Shown: positions 50,381 through 58,332 of the stretch, piece after piece
Layout of the letters: each line of letters begins with the position of its first letter
How positions within the stretch are numbered: position 1 is the first letter of the stretch
Assembly: GCF_009363055.1 (NCBI RefSeq)
Contig: NZ_CP045292.1
Span: 1,240,001 to 1,304,000 of the forward strand
From: Flavobacterium haoranii
GTDB lineage: Bacteria; Bacteroidota; Bacteroidia; Flavobacteriales; Flavobacteriaceae
Length of the DNA stretch: 64,000 nt
Direction: 5' to 3'
The notes under the pieces: model-generated
What the model was told of the DNA's origin: nothing
The model's database searches: none
What the model saw: the letters and a program-made list of their open reading frames with translations, nothing else
Translations under genes and position numbers: made by a program

Positions 50381-51103
50381 ATGAAATCTATAAAACTTGT
50401 CATTTTATTATTATCTCTAAGTTTTTCTTGCTACTCACAAAAGAAAGAAACTATTAAAATTCCTGAAGGAATAGTTTACAAATACAGTAATCCAAAGATT
50501 GTTGAAAAAGCTAAATTATTAATTCAGGAAAACTTAATTAATAATTCAAAATATGATCTAGCAGATACGAATCTTATTATTGGACCTATTTTGTGGAGAA
50601 GATTCAAAGAATATGAAAAAATTAATACAATTGAAGGTGGAAACGTAGAGTTTCATGTTGACAATCTAGTTTTAAAAGGAAAAATTAGCAAAAGTATTGA
50701 AGATTCAAAAATCATTTGGGATGTTTTTAGAGATGAAATAAAATCTGATTTTAAAATTAGAAAAGCAACTGAATTTGAATTAACATATTACTGGACTGTA
50801 ATTTCTTTTGATATTGAAGAACCACTTTTAATTGTTGAAACCAAAGAACACAATTACATTTTAAATTTAGATCCAAAAGGTTTAAAATTATTTTGGCTTG
50901 ATGAAGTTCCAAATAATAACAAGAATTTTGTTCAATATAGAAATGGTGAAGAAGTTAAAGATATTCCTAAAGGCGAAAAAGAAACTGCTATAGAAAGTAT
51001 TACACTTTTAAATACCGATGAAGAACTTCGAGAAAATACATCTGTTGAAGATTTAACAGAAATAATAAATGAAACTAAAAAGATTTTGAAGATTTATTTA
51101 TGA
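50381..51103 (+). CDS. Uncharacterised secreted protein
   Basis: I do not recognise this 240-residue protein. The ATG at 50381 gives a signal peptide, MKSIKLVILLLSLSFSCYSQ. Earlier in-frame codons would lie within the terminator hairpin and are rejected. The Cys near the signal end sits in FSCYSQ, which is not a standard lipobox but could act as one. The mature part is mixed alpha/beta with an EFELTYYWTVISFDIEEPLL strand cluster and an acidic C-terminus. It overlaps the next gene by four bases, so the two are expressed together. Confidence 0.7.
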   Translation: MKSIKLVILLLSLSFSCYSQKKETIKIPEGIVYKYSNPKIVEKAKLLIQENLINNSKYDLADTNLIIGPILWRRFKEYEKINTIEGGNVEFHVDNLVLKGKISKSIEDSKIIWDVFRDEIKSDFKIRKATEFELTYYWTVISFDIEEPLLIVETKEHNYILNLDPKGLKLFWLDEVPNNNKNFVQYRNGEEVKDIPKGEKETAIESITLLNTDEELRENTSVEDLTEIINETKKILKIYL

Positions 51104-51318
51104 ATTCAGATAAATCTGGTAAAATTATGGTTCATTTCGAATTAAAAAAAGATACCAATGAAGTTAATTTTGCAGTAAAAGATGATGTTGATTTAATTCT
51201 AATGAAAGAATTTGAGAATAGAGTTTTATCACTAAAATTACCAAAATCTAAAAAGGAATCTATTCAGTTTAAAATTCTATTTAAAATAAATTCATTTAAT
51301 GAAACTAATGAAAATTAA
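51100..51318 (+). CDS. Small uncharacterised protein
   Basis: A 72-residue protein with no recognised domain and no signal. Residues 9-30 form strand-like pairs (IMVHFELKKDTNEVNFAVK), and the rest alternates charged and hydrophobic residues. It starts with an ATGA overlap on the preceding gene, which supports that it is real and co-translated. It is Lys/Glu/Asn-rich and probably cytoplasmic. It might be a truncated end of the preceding gene, but no frame repair joins the two in an obvious way. Confidence 0.5.
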   Translation: MNSDKSGKIMVHFELKKDTNEVNFAVKDDVDLILMKEFENRVLSLKLPKSKKESIQFKILFKINSFNETNEN

Positions 51319-51326
51319 TTAAAAAA

Positions 51327-51614
51327 CTAAAACTCATATTCGCGTTCTACTTTTGCAATGCGTACTTTGTAGTTTTTATACCAGGTAGATTTTCCTTTTT
51401 CTTGAGCAAAAAGATGTTCGGTGTTTGCTTTCCAAGTTTTTATAGCTTCTAAACTTTCCCAATAGGAAACCGTAATACCCATTTCATTTCGTGCACTTTC
51501 TACACCTATAAAACCAGGTTGCTGTTTTGCTAATTCCATCATTCGTATAGCGGTTTCGGCATAGCCTTCTTCTACTTCGGTTCTTCTTGATGTAAAAATT
51601 ACGGCGTAGTACAT
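51327..51614 (-). CDS. Antibiotic biosynthesis monooxygenase (ABM) domain protein
   Basis: A 95-residue dimeric alpha+beta barrel (ABM fold) protein. Signature parts are YYAVIFTSRR, MMELAKQQPGFIGVESAR, ITVSYWESLEAIKTWK, and HLFAQEKGKSTWYKNYKVRI. ABM proteins are often quinone- or heme-active oxygenases, but many have no known substrate. This one resembles the general-stress-type members with an N-terminal tyrosine pair. It converges with the small plus-strand gene and is separated from mazG by a repeat-rich spacer. Confidence 0.82.
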   Translation of the reverse strand: MYYAVIFTSRRTEVEEGYAETAIRMMELAKQQPGFIGVESARNEMGITVSYWESLEAIKTWKANTEHLFAQEKGKSTWYKNYKVRIAKVEREYEF

Positions 51615-51649
51615 TTAAATTATGAATTAAAAATTACGAATTATGAATT

Positions 51650-51710
51650 GTTCTCGATACTATTTCTTCGAAATCACTCGAACTGACGACTGCGACAGAA
51701 GACTATAGCT
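51650..51710. repeat. Dispersed repeat, copy 1 (TTCTCGA...CGAACTGACGACTGCGAC)
   Basis: Reads GTTCTCGATACTATTTCTTC, then GAAATCACTCGAACTGACGA, then CTGCGACAGAAG. It is nearly the same as the copy at 51897 (differences at a few bases) and shares the core with the insert in the aminotransferase at 25678. Confidence 0.65.
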
Positions 51711-51840
51711 TATTGTTCAAAATTAAACATTTAAGTCATATAAGATCATTTTAGAACTATGTAAACTATGTTAAATGAAATGCCTAAAATCAACACAATG
51801 CAATACTAATGTGGCTATGTGTTTAGAAAAGAGATATTAA

Positions 51841-51884
51841 AATCGAGATTCAACGAAGTTAAACAAGTTCAGTATGACAAATTA
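51841..51884. repeat. Dispersed repeat (GAAGTTAAACAAGTTCAG type), copy 1
   Basis: AATCGAGATTCAACGAAG then TTAAACAAGTTCAGTATGACA. The copy at 52832 differs at only a few bases, and both resemble the CTTCGACAAGCTCAG repeat at 14553 with an insertion. Confidence 0.6.
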
Positions 51885-51895
51885 GGAATTGTTAG

Positions 51896-51955
51896 TTCTC
51901 GATACAATTTCTTCGAAATCACTTGAACTGACGACTGCGACTGCAACTGAACACT
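51896..51955. repeat. Dispersed repeat, copy 2 (TTCTCGA...TGAACTGACGACTGCGAC)
   Basis: TTCTCGATACAATTTCTTCG, then AAATCACTTGAACTGACGAC, then TGCGACTGCAACTGAACAC. It has the same layout as 51650, in the same orientation, with a longer GACTGCAACTGAA end that matches the end of the coding insert. Confidence 0.65.
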
Positions 51956-52011
51956 ACAACTTCTTCGCTTCTTCCCTTTTTGAATTTGAAAATCAAAGAT
52001 TTTCCAATTAC

Positions 52012-52791
52012 TTATTTTGGTAATCGCTTCGCTTCTTCCCAAAAAACATCCATTTCAGCTAAGGTCATGTCGGCTAAAGATTTTCCTAATTCGGAAGCTT
52101 TGCTTTCTAAATACTGAAAACGCTTTATGAATTTTTTATTGGTGTGTTCCAAAGCATCTTCAGGATTCACTTTTAAAAATCGGGCATAATTAATCATCGA
52201 AAATAACACATCGCCAAACTCGGCTTCTATTTTATCCTGATTTCCTTCATTAACCTCAACTTGAAGTTCTTGTAATTCTTCTTGAACTTTATCCCAAACT
52301 TGATGCGGCTCTTCCCAATCAAAACCTACGCCTTTTACTTTATCTTGAATGCGACTTGCTTTTACTAATGCTGGTAAACTTTTGGGCACTCCTTCTAAAA
52401 CTGATTTTTTACCTTCTTTTAGTTTTAACTTTTCCCAATTTTGTTTTACTTGCTCTTCATTCTCTACCACTACATCGCCGTAAATATGCGGATGTCTATC
52501 TATTAACTTATCACAAATTGAGTTTGCTACATCGGCTATATCAAAATCATTAGTTTCGCTACCTATTTTAGCATAAAACACAATGTGTAGCAACAAATCG
52601 CCCAACTCTTTTTTAATTTCCATCAAATCATTATCTAAAATGGCATCGCCTAGTTCATAGGTTTCTTCAATGGTAAGATGACGTAAACTTTCTAAAGTTT
52701 GCTTTTTATCCCACGGACATTTTTCACGTAAATCGTCCATGATGTCTAATAATCTATTAAAAGCGTCGAGTTGTTGTTGGCGAGAGTTCAT
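52012..52791 (-). CDS. mazG: Nucleoside triphosphate pyrophosphohydrolase
   Basis: MazG cleaves NTPs to NMPs and pyrophosphate, removing damaged or excess nucleotides and influencing ppGpp levels. The 259-residue protein has the two-domain MazG layout: KCPWDKKQTLESL, the metal-binding EETYELGDAI with E-L-G-D-L-L-L at about 37-70, and a second copy near the C-terminus with KIEAEFGDVLFSMINYARFL. Length is that of the E. coli enzyme. It follows DUF5606 on the minus strand, separated by a repeat and a terminator, so it may have its own promoter. Confidence 0.93.
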   Translation of the reverse strand: MNSRQQQLDAFNRLLDIMDDLREKCPWDKKQTLESLRHLTIEETYELGDAILDNDLMEIKKELGDLLLHIVFYAKIGSETNDFDIADVANSICDKLIDRHPHIYGDVVVENEEQVKQNWEKLKLKEGKKSVLEGVPKSLPALVKASRIQDKVKGVGFDWEEPHQVWDKVQEELQELQVEVNEGNQDKIEAEFGDVLFSMINYARFLKVNPEDALEHTNKKFIKRFQYLESKASELGKSLADMTLAEMDVFWEEAKRLPK

Positions 52792-52831
52792 ATTGAAAGT
52801 TTATGGTTTATGGTTTGTAGTTAGATGCTAA

Positions 52832-52873
52832 AAATCGAAGATTCAAAGAAGTTAAACAAGTTCAGCATGACAA
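52832..52873. repeat. Dispersed repeat (GAAGTTAAACAAGTTCAG type), copy 2
   Basis: AAATCGAAGATTCAAAGAAG then TTAAACAAGTTCAGCATGAC and AAAT. It is close to the copy at 51841 and in the same orientation. Confidence 0.6.
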
Positions 52874-52882
52874 ATACAATTG

Positions 52883-52920
52883 TAAAAATAAAAAATCCCA
52901 CGTGGAAAACGCAGGATTTT
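52883..52920 (-). terminator. Terminator after the DUF5606 gene
   Basis: Arms AAAATCC (52892-52898) and GGATTTT (52914-52920) extend on the minus strand to 11 pairs with two G-U pairs. An A/T run follows. It ends the DUF5606 transcript. Confidence 0.65.
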
Positions 52921-52940
52921 ATATATAATTAGAAAACTTT

Positions 52941-53366
52941 TTATTCAGCAGTTTCTTCTTTAGATTCTTTTGGAGTTAAAGCTTCAACAGTTACAAAACC
53001 TTTTGGCTGTAATAAGTTGTACCAATTTAAAACCTTTTTAATATCTGATGTATATACTCTATCTTCATCAAACTCAGGTAAAATTTCTCTAAAATAATCT
53101 CTAATTTTAGCTTCGTCTTCTTTGTGAGATAATGCTAAACCGTCATTTTCTTTTGTAGCAATAGCTTTAAATACTTCACTTAAACGAACTTCTTCTGTAT
53201 AGGTATATACTGCTATTTCAGATAATAAACTAACATTACTTCTTAAACCAACTGTTATTTTTTTACCATCAATTAAAGATTCAGCAACAAAACCAGTTCT
53301 CGTTTGTAATTTTAATTCATATAATCCTGGCTTACCAGAAATAGCTAATATTTTTTGAACACTCAT
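52941..53366 (-). CDS. DUF5606 family protein
   Basis: A 141-residue protein of a Bacteroidetes-specific family. The ATG at 53366 gives MSVQKILAISGKPGLYELK, the typical start; nine codons upstream are rejected. The N-terminal 60 residues form a small beta-rich domain (TRTGFVAESLIDGKKITVGL). A charged helical stretch follows, and a final part with VYTSDIKKVLNWYNLLQPKG, which is conserved in the family. No function is known. It lies between def and mazG, on the same strand. Confidence 0.85.
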   Translation of the reverse strand: MSVQKILAISGKPGLYELKLQTRTGFVAESLIDGKKITVGLRSNVSLLSEIAVYTYTEEVRLSEVFKAIATKENDGLALSHKEDEAKIRDYFREILPEFDEDRVYTSDIKKVLNWYNLLQPKGFVTVEALTPKESKEETAE

Positions 53367-53491
53367 AACATTAATTTTATTAAAGGATGGCAAATATATT
53401 ATTTAAAGTGAAAAGTGAAAAGTGAAATGTAAAAAAGTTTCTTTAAAATCAGTACTTGCTAATTACTAGTCCCTTTTTACTAATTACCTTT

Positions 53492-54079
53492 TTAACGTCC
53501 TTTTTTATTTGCAAATTTCATTTTATAGTCAGGTCTTGCTTTACCTTCCATAATATTCATTAATTTTTTTCCAACCAATTTCTTTTTCAAAGTAGATAAA
53601 TGGTCCGTAAACAAAATTCCTTCAATATGATCATATTCATGCTGAATTACACGAGCAATCAATCCATCAAATTCTTCTGTCTTTTTATTAAATTCTTCGT
53701 CAAAATATTCAATTGTAATTTTTTCGTGTCTAAAAACATCTTCTCTTACATCTGGAATACTTAAACAACCTTCATTAAATCCCCAAACATCACCTTCTTC
53801 TTTTAAAATTTTAGCATTAATAAAAGTCTTTTTAAATCCTTTTAACTCAGCAGCTTCTTCTTTAGAAACATCATCACTATCAGCAAAAGGCTCCGTGTCT
53901 ATTACAAATAAACGAATTGCTAAACCAACTTGTGGCGCCGCTAAACCAACTCCATGAGCATGATACATGGTTTCAAACATATTAGCAATTGTCTCTTTTA
54001 AATTTGGATAATCTTTAGATATTTCGGCTCCCATTTTTCTTAAAACAGGTTCTCCGTATCCATATATTGGTAAAATCAT
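53492..54079 (-). CDS. def: Peptide deformylase
   Basis: Removes the N-terminal formyl group from nascent proteins. The 195-residue enzyme (ATG at 54079; a GTG two codons upstream is also possible) has all three metal and catalytic motifs: GVGLAAPQVG at 43-52, EGCLS at 103-107 with the metal-binding Cys105, and HEYDH at 147-151 with the catalytic Glu. It is of the gram-negative type I class. The gene would normally be close to fmt or ruvX; here the arginine cluster starts about 200 bases upstream on the other strand. Confidence 0.96.
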   Translation of the reverse strand: MILPIYGYGEPVLRKMGAEISKDYPNLKETIANMFETMYHAHGVGLAAPQVGLAIRLFVIDTEPFADSDDVSKEEAAELKGFKKTFINAKILKEEGDVWGFNEGCLSIPDVREDVFRHEKITIEYFDEEFNKKTEEFDGLIARVIQHEYDHIEGILFTDHLSTLKKKLVGKKLMNIMEGKARPDYKMKFANKKGR

Positions 54080-54238
54080 ATTCACATTTATTTTTCGAAT
54101 GCAAAATTACGTAATTAAATTATATGTTTTTATAGATTTTTTAAACACAAAATAAATAAAATATCTTAAATAGTTCTTTAAAAAAAATATTTTATCCAAA
54201 TTAACATTTAATCAGGTTAATTTATCCTTAATTTTAAA

Positions 54239-54266
54239 TTGATAACAAATTTTGTATCTATATTTG
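54239..54266 (+). promoter_or_regulatory. Promoter of the arginine operon
   Basis: TTG at 54239-54241, 17 bases, then TATATTTG at 54259-54266. Both boxes match the Bacteroidetes consensus exactly. The first ATG of the operon is 15 bases further on. Confidence 0.65.
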
Positions 54267-54281
54267 TCGCCTTATTTGGAT

Positions 54282-54982
54282 ATGAACTCTATGGTATTTA
54301 AAATTGAACAAGCTTCAGAAAAACATTTACAATATGCTGAAACTATTTGTAACGAAATGGAAGCCTCAGCTAAAGTGAGAGGCACTGGCATTGCAAAACG
54401 TTCACCCGAATATTTAGAAAAAAAAATGTTGCAGGGAAACGCCATTATTGCTCTTACCGAAAAAGGTGATTGGGCTGGATTTTGTTATATCGAAACGTGG
54501 AGCCACGAAAAATTTGTAGCCAATTCTGGTTTAATTGTATCCCCGAATACCGTCAGTTTGGTTTGGCAAAAAAAATCAAACAAGCTGTTTTTAATCTTTC
54601 AAGAACCAAATATCCTGATTCTAAAATCTTTGGTTTAACCACAGGCTTAGCAGTTATGAAAATCAATAGCGATTTAGGTTACGAACCTGTCACCTATTCT
54701 GAATTAACGCAAGATGAAGATTTCTGGAAAGGCTGTTCTTCTTGTGTCAATTTCGAAATCCTAAAAAGCAAAGACCGCAAAAACTGTATGTGTACCGCTA
54801 TGCTGTGGGATCCCGCTGAAAAAGAAAAAGAAAAACGATTAAAAATTGAACAGAAATCGTTAGCCAAAGAAAGATTAAGAAATATGAAAAAGAAACAATC
54901 CTTATTCAAGATTATTTCGCAAAAATTAAAAGGAAACAAAAAATCATTACGTTATTTTTTAACTATTAAAATCAAAAATTAA
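54282..54982 (+). pseudogene. GNAT acyltransferase of the arginine cluster, frameshifted at a C-run
   Basis: First gene of the arg operon. The start part (MVFKIEQASEKHLQYAETIC, EKGDWAGFCYIETWSHEKFV) reads to SGLIVSPN and then leaves the frame. With one more C in the run at 54541-54544, it continues VSPEYRQFGLAKKIKQAVFN, the acetyl-CoA-binding GNAT motif, to 54982 (233 residues). A cysteine cluster follows (GCSSCVNFE, then KNCMC) and a very basic tail. In Bacteroidetes such enzymes at this place are thought to make the N-acylglutamate that starts arginine synthesis. ATG 54282 is preferred; 54291 also possible. The break is most likely a sequencing contraction. Confidence 0.82.
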
Positions 54983-54983
54983 A

Positions 54984-56186
54984 ATGAAAAAGAAGGTAGT
55001 ATTAGCATTTAGTGGAGGATTAGATACTTCATTTTGTGCTATTTATTTAACCAAAACTTTAGGATACGAAGTTCACGCTGTGACTGTAAACACTGGTGGT
55101 TTTTCGGATGAAGAAATCCAACAAATCGAAACTCGAGCATTGGCTTTAGGCGTTGACTCCTACCATTGTGTAGATGCTGTAAAAAGCTATTATGAAAGTT
55201 GCATTAAATATTTGGTTTTTGGTAATGTTTTAAAAAATAACACCTATCCGTTATCGGTTAGTGCCGAAAGAACTATTCAGGCGACCAGTATTGCCAATTA
55301 TGCATTACAAATTAATGCCGATGCTGTAGCACACGGAAGTACCGGAGCAGGAAATGATCAAGTGCGTTTTGATGTGATCTTTTCGGTAATTTGTCCGCAA
55401 ATTGAAATCATTACACCTATTCGTGATTTAAAATTATCGCGTGAAGCCGAAATTGAATTCTTAAAAGAAAATGGTGTGGAAATGAATTTCGAAAAAGCCT
55501 TATATTCTATCAATAAAGGACTTTGGGGAACTTCTGTTGGTGGAAAAGAGACACTGACTTCTCACGAATATTTACCGGAAGACGCTTTTCCTTCTCCATT
55601 GGAAAAAACAGAAGCAGAAAAAATCAATTTGACTTTCAGACAAGGAGAATTAGTAGGCATTAACGGATTTGAATTCCCTCATCCATCAGAAGCTATTCAA
55701 CATTTAGAAAAAATAGCCGCTCCGTTTGCTATTGGTCGTGATATTCACGTGGGCGAAACGATAATCGGAATCAAAGGGCGTGTGGGTTTTGAAGCGGCTT
55801 CAGCTTTAATTACGTTAAAAGCACATCATTTATTAGAAAAACATACGCTTTCTAAATTTCAATTGAGCATGAAAGCACAATTATCAGAATGGTATGGCAG
55901 TTGGTTACACGAAGGTTTATTTCTTGATCCTGCCATGCGCGATATTGAAGCTTTTTTACAAAATTCTCAAAAGATGGTAAGCGGAAAAGTTTTCGTCACT
56001 TTATTACCGTACCGATTTATTTTAAATGGAATTGTATCGGAACACGATTTAATGGCTTCTAAATTTGGCAGCTATGGCGAAATGAATAATGCTTGGACTG
56101 GAGAGGACGTAAAAGGTTTCTCCAAAATTGTAAGCAACTCACTTTCTATTTATTACCAAGTAAACAAAGAGAAGCAAAACCTTTAG
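54984..56186 (+). CDS. argG: Argininosuccinate synthase
   Basis: Joins citrulline and aspartate with ATP. The 400-residue protein has the PP-loop FSGGLDTSF at 9-17, HGSTGAGNDQVRFD (substrate and nucleotide binding) and the late TLLPYRFILNGI segment. It is of the shorter Bacteroidetes type. It starts one base after the preceding stop, and argC starts nine bases after its own stop, so it is an operon member. Not followed by argH directly, as in many bacteria; here argH is the last gene. Confidence 0.95.
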   Translation: MKKKVVLAFSGGLDTSFCAIYLTKTLGYEVHAVTVNTGGFSDEEIQQIETRALALGVDSYHCVDAVKSYYESCIKYLVFGNVLKNNTYPLSVSAERTIQATSIANYALQINADAVAHGSTGAGNDQVRFDVIFSVICPQIEIITPIRDLKLSREAEIEFLKENGVEMNFEKALYSINKGLWGTSVGGKETLTSHEYLPEDAFPSPLEKTEAEKINLTFRQGELVGINGFEFPHPSEAIQHLEKIAAPFAIGRDIHVGETIIGIKGRVGFEAASALITLKAHHLLEKHTLSKFQLSMKAQLSEWYGSWLHEGLFLDPAMRDIEAFLQNSQKMVSGKVFVTLLPYRFILNGIVSEHDLMASKFGSYGEMNNAWTGEDVKGFSKIVSNSLSIYYQVNKEKQNL

Positions 56187-56195
56187 AAATCTAAT

Positions 56196-57155
56196 ATGGT
56201 TACAGTTGGAATTATAGGCGCAGCCGGCTATACGGGTGGAGAATTGATTCGTTTGTTACAAATTCATCCCAAAGCGAAATTACAATTCGCATTGAGTCGC
56301 ACGTACAGTGGGAAATTGGTTTCAGATATTGATACGGATTTGGTTGGCGAAACAGATTTAACTTTTACAGATGCTGTTGAAAAAACCGATGTGCTTTTTT
56401 TGTGTTTACCGCATAAAGAAAGTAAAACTTGGTTACAAGAAAACCCGTTGGATACCAATACAAAAATTATCGATTTAGGAAATGATTTCCGTTTAGACGG
56501 CACTTTTGAATTAGGCGAATTTGTTTACGGTTTACCAGAATTTCAAAAAGAAGCCATCAAAAAAGCACAATATATTGCTAATCCGGGTTGTTTTGCCACT
56601 GCAATTCAGTTGGCGTTATTACCATTGGCACAAAAAAATATGTTGAGTGAAGTCTATACCACGGGAATTACAGGTTCAACCGGTGCCGGACAATCGCTAT
56701 CACCTACTTCGCACTTTAGTTGGAGAGCCAATAATATTTCGGCTTATAAAACCTTAACGCATCAGCATTTGGGCGAAATTAAAAAAACGCTAAATAGCTA
56801 TAACAACACAATTCAAATTCAGTTTGTGCCTTGGCGTGGCGATTTTACGCGTGGAATTTACACGAGTTCCACAATTAAAGCAACGTTGAGTTTAGACGAA
56901 TTATATACTTTTTACGAATCGTTTTATGCAGATGCACCGTTTGTTGCCGTTTCTAAAAATAGGATTGATTTAAAACAAGTAGTAAATACAAACAAAGCGC
57001 TTGTACATATTGAAAAACAAGATGATTTTGTGGTAATTCACTCGGCTATAGATAATTTATTAAAAGGTGCTTCAGGCCAAGCCATTCAAAACATGAATTT
57101 GATGATGGGTTGGGAAGAAAACACCGGATTACAACTTAAAGCAAACGCTTTTTAA
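56196..57155 (+). CDS. argC: N-acetyl-gamma-glutamyl-phosphate reductase
   Basis: Reduces N-acylglutamyl phosphate to the semialdehyde with NADPH. The 319-residue protein has IGAAGYTGGELIRLL (dinucleotide binding, 7-21), the catalytic cysteine 132 in ANPGCFATA and a TGITGSTGAG motif. The His general base lies in a HLGEI segment near residue 190. Length and order match the ArgC family. It is one of the tightly packed operon genes: nine bases from argG and 12 from argD. Confidence 0.95.
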   Translation: MVTVGIIGAAGYTGGELIRLLQIHPKAKLQFALSRTYSGKLVSDIDTDLVGETDLTFTDAVEKTDVLFLCLPHKESKTWLQENPLDTNTKIIDLGNDFRLDGTFELGEFVYGLPEFQKEAIKKAQYIANPGCFATAIQLALLPLAQKNMLSEVYTTGITGSTGAGQSLSPTSHFSWRANNISAYKTLTHQHLGEIKKTLNSYNNTIQIQFVPWRGDFTRGIYTSSTIKATLSLDELYTFYESFYADAPFVAVSKNRIDLKQVVNTNKALVHIEKQDDFVVIHSAIDNLLKGASGQAIQNMNLMMGWEENTGLQLKANAF

Positions 57156-57167
57156 ATTTTTATACAG

Positions 57168-58304
57168 ATGAAATTATTTGATGTTTATCCGTTATTTGAT
57201 GTAACACCTGTAAAAGCTTCAGGAAGCTATCTTTGGGACGAAAACGGAACAAAATATTTAGATTTATATGGTGGTCACGCTGTCATTTCAGTAGGTCACT
57301 CGCATCCGCATTATGTAAAAAGAATCACCGAACAATTGCAAAACATCGGTTTTTATTCAAATTCGGTTCAAATCCCGATTCAAAACCAATTGGCTGAAAA
57401 ATTAGGACAATTGAGCGGTTACGAAGCGTACCATTTCTTCATGTGTAATTCGGGGGCAGAAGCCAATGAAAATGCATTAAAACTAGCTTCTTTCCACACC
57501 GGAAGAAAAAAAGTAATTTACTTTTCAAAAGCTTTCCACGGAAGAACTTCGGCTGTTGTTGCCGCAACGGATAATCCAAGTATTGTGGCTCCGGTAAACG
57601 AATCGGATAATTTCATTTTACTGCCATTCAATGATGAAAACGCTTTAGCAGAAGCTTTTCAACAACATGAAATTGCAGCAGTAATTATCGAAGGTATTCA
57701 AGGTGTGGGGGGCGTTCAAATTCCGACTACAGCTTTTATGCAAAAAATAAGAACACTTTGTACCGAATTTGGTGCTGTTTTTATTTGCGACGAAATCCAA
57801 TCGGGTTACGGAAGAACCGGAAAATTCTTTGCACATCAATTTGCAAATGTCACACCTGATGTCATCACTGTTGCTAAAGGAATGGGCAACGGTTTTCCCG
57901 TTGGTGGCGTACTAATCGCCCCTTCAATACAAGCAAAATATGGCATGTTGGGTACAACTTTCGGCGGAAATTATTTGGCTTGTGCTGCTTCTTTGGCAGT
58001 TTTGGAAATCATGGAAGATGAAAGCTTAATTAAAAACACTGCTGAAATGGGCAATTATTTGGTTGCCCAATTAAAAGACAACAGTGCTATTCAAGAAATT
58101 CGTTATCAAGGTTTAATGATCGGCATCGAATTGAAATCGCCTTGTGCTCCTATTCGTAAAAAACTATTAGAGGAATACAAAATGTTAACCGGAAATGCTT
58201 CGAACCCAAATACACTACGCATTCTTCCGGCTTTAACAATCAGTAAAACAGAAATTGATGAGTTTGTCATAGCTTTTGAAGCGCTAACAGCTGTTAACGT
58301 ATAA
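57168..58304 (+). CDS. argD: N-acetyl(succinyl)ornithine aminotransferase
   Basis: Converts the N-acyl semialdehyde to N-acylornithine with glutamate. The 378-residue class III enzyme has NSGAEANENALKLA, the aromatic FHGRTSAVVA turn, ICDEIQSGYGRTGKFFAH with Asp208, and the PLP lysine 237 in VAKGMGNGFPVGG. It is distinct from the class III enzyme at 41 kb in sequence and context. Position in the operon supports the arginine role. It is followed by 28 bases before argF-prime. Confidence 0.94.
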   Translation: MKLFDVYPLFDVTPVKASGSYLWDENGTKYLDLYGGHAVISVGHSHPHYVKRITEQLQNIGFYSNSVQIPIQNQLAEKLGQLSGYEAYHFFMCNSGAEANENALKLASFHTGRKKVIYFSKAFHGRTSAVVAATDNPSIVAPVNESDNFILLPFNDENALAEAFQQHEIAAVIIEGIQGVGGVQIPTTAFMQKIRTLCTEFGAVFICDEIQSGYGRTGKFFAHQFANVTPDVITVAKGMGNGFPVGGVLIAPSIQAKYGMLGTTFGGNYLACAASLAVLEIMEDESLIKNTAEMGNYLVAQLKDNSAIQEIRYQGLMIGIELKSPCAPIRKKLLEEYKMLTGNASNPNTLRILPALTISKTEIDEFVIAFEALTAVNV

Positions 58305-58332
58305 TTTTAAAAACAATTTATAACCATAAAAA

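Larger units (their letters stand above)
51615..52011. other. 397-base spacer made of dispersed repeats, no gene
   Basis: No credible coding frame is present. The spacer opens with a degenerate TGAATTAAAAATTACGAATT unit. It then contains two copies of one repeat (51650 and 51897), a different element (51841) between them, and a block at about 51730-51780 (AAGTCATATAAGATC, ACTATGTAAACTATG) that looks like yet another flavobacterial repeat family. A small GAAAATC/GATTTTC hairpin lies near 51985. Confidence 0.65.

Noticed and set aside
51650..51955. CRISPR-like array from the repeated units near 51.7-51.9 kb
   Set aside because: Only two copies with about 190 bases between them, no regular spacers and no cas genes in the window.
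53403..53432. Short GTGAAAA tandem units upstream of the DUF5606 gene
   Set aside because: Three imperfect heptamers in AT-rich spacer DNA; too short and common to claim a function.
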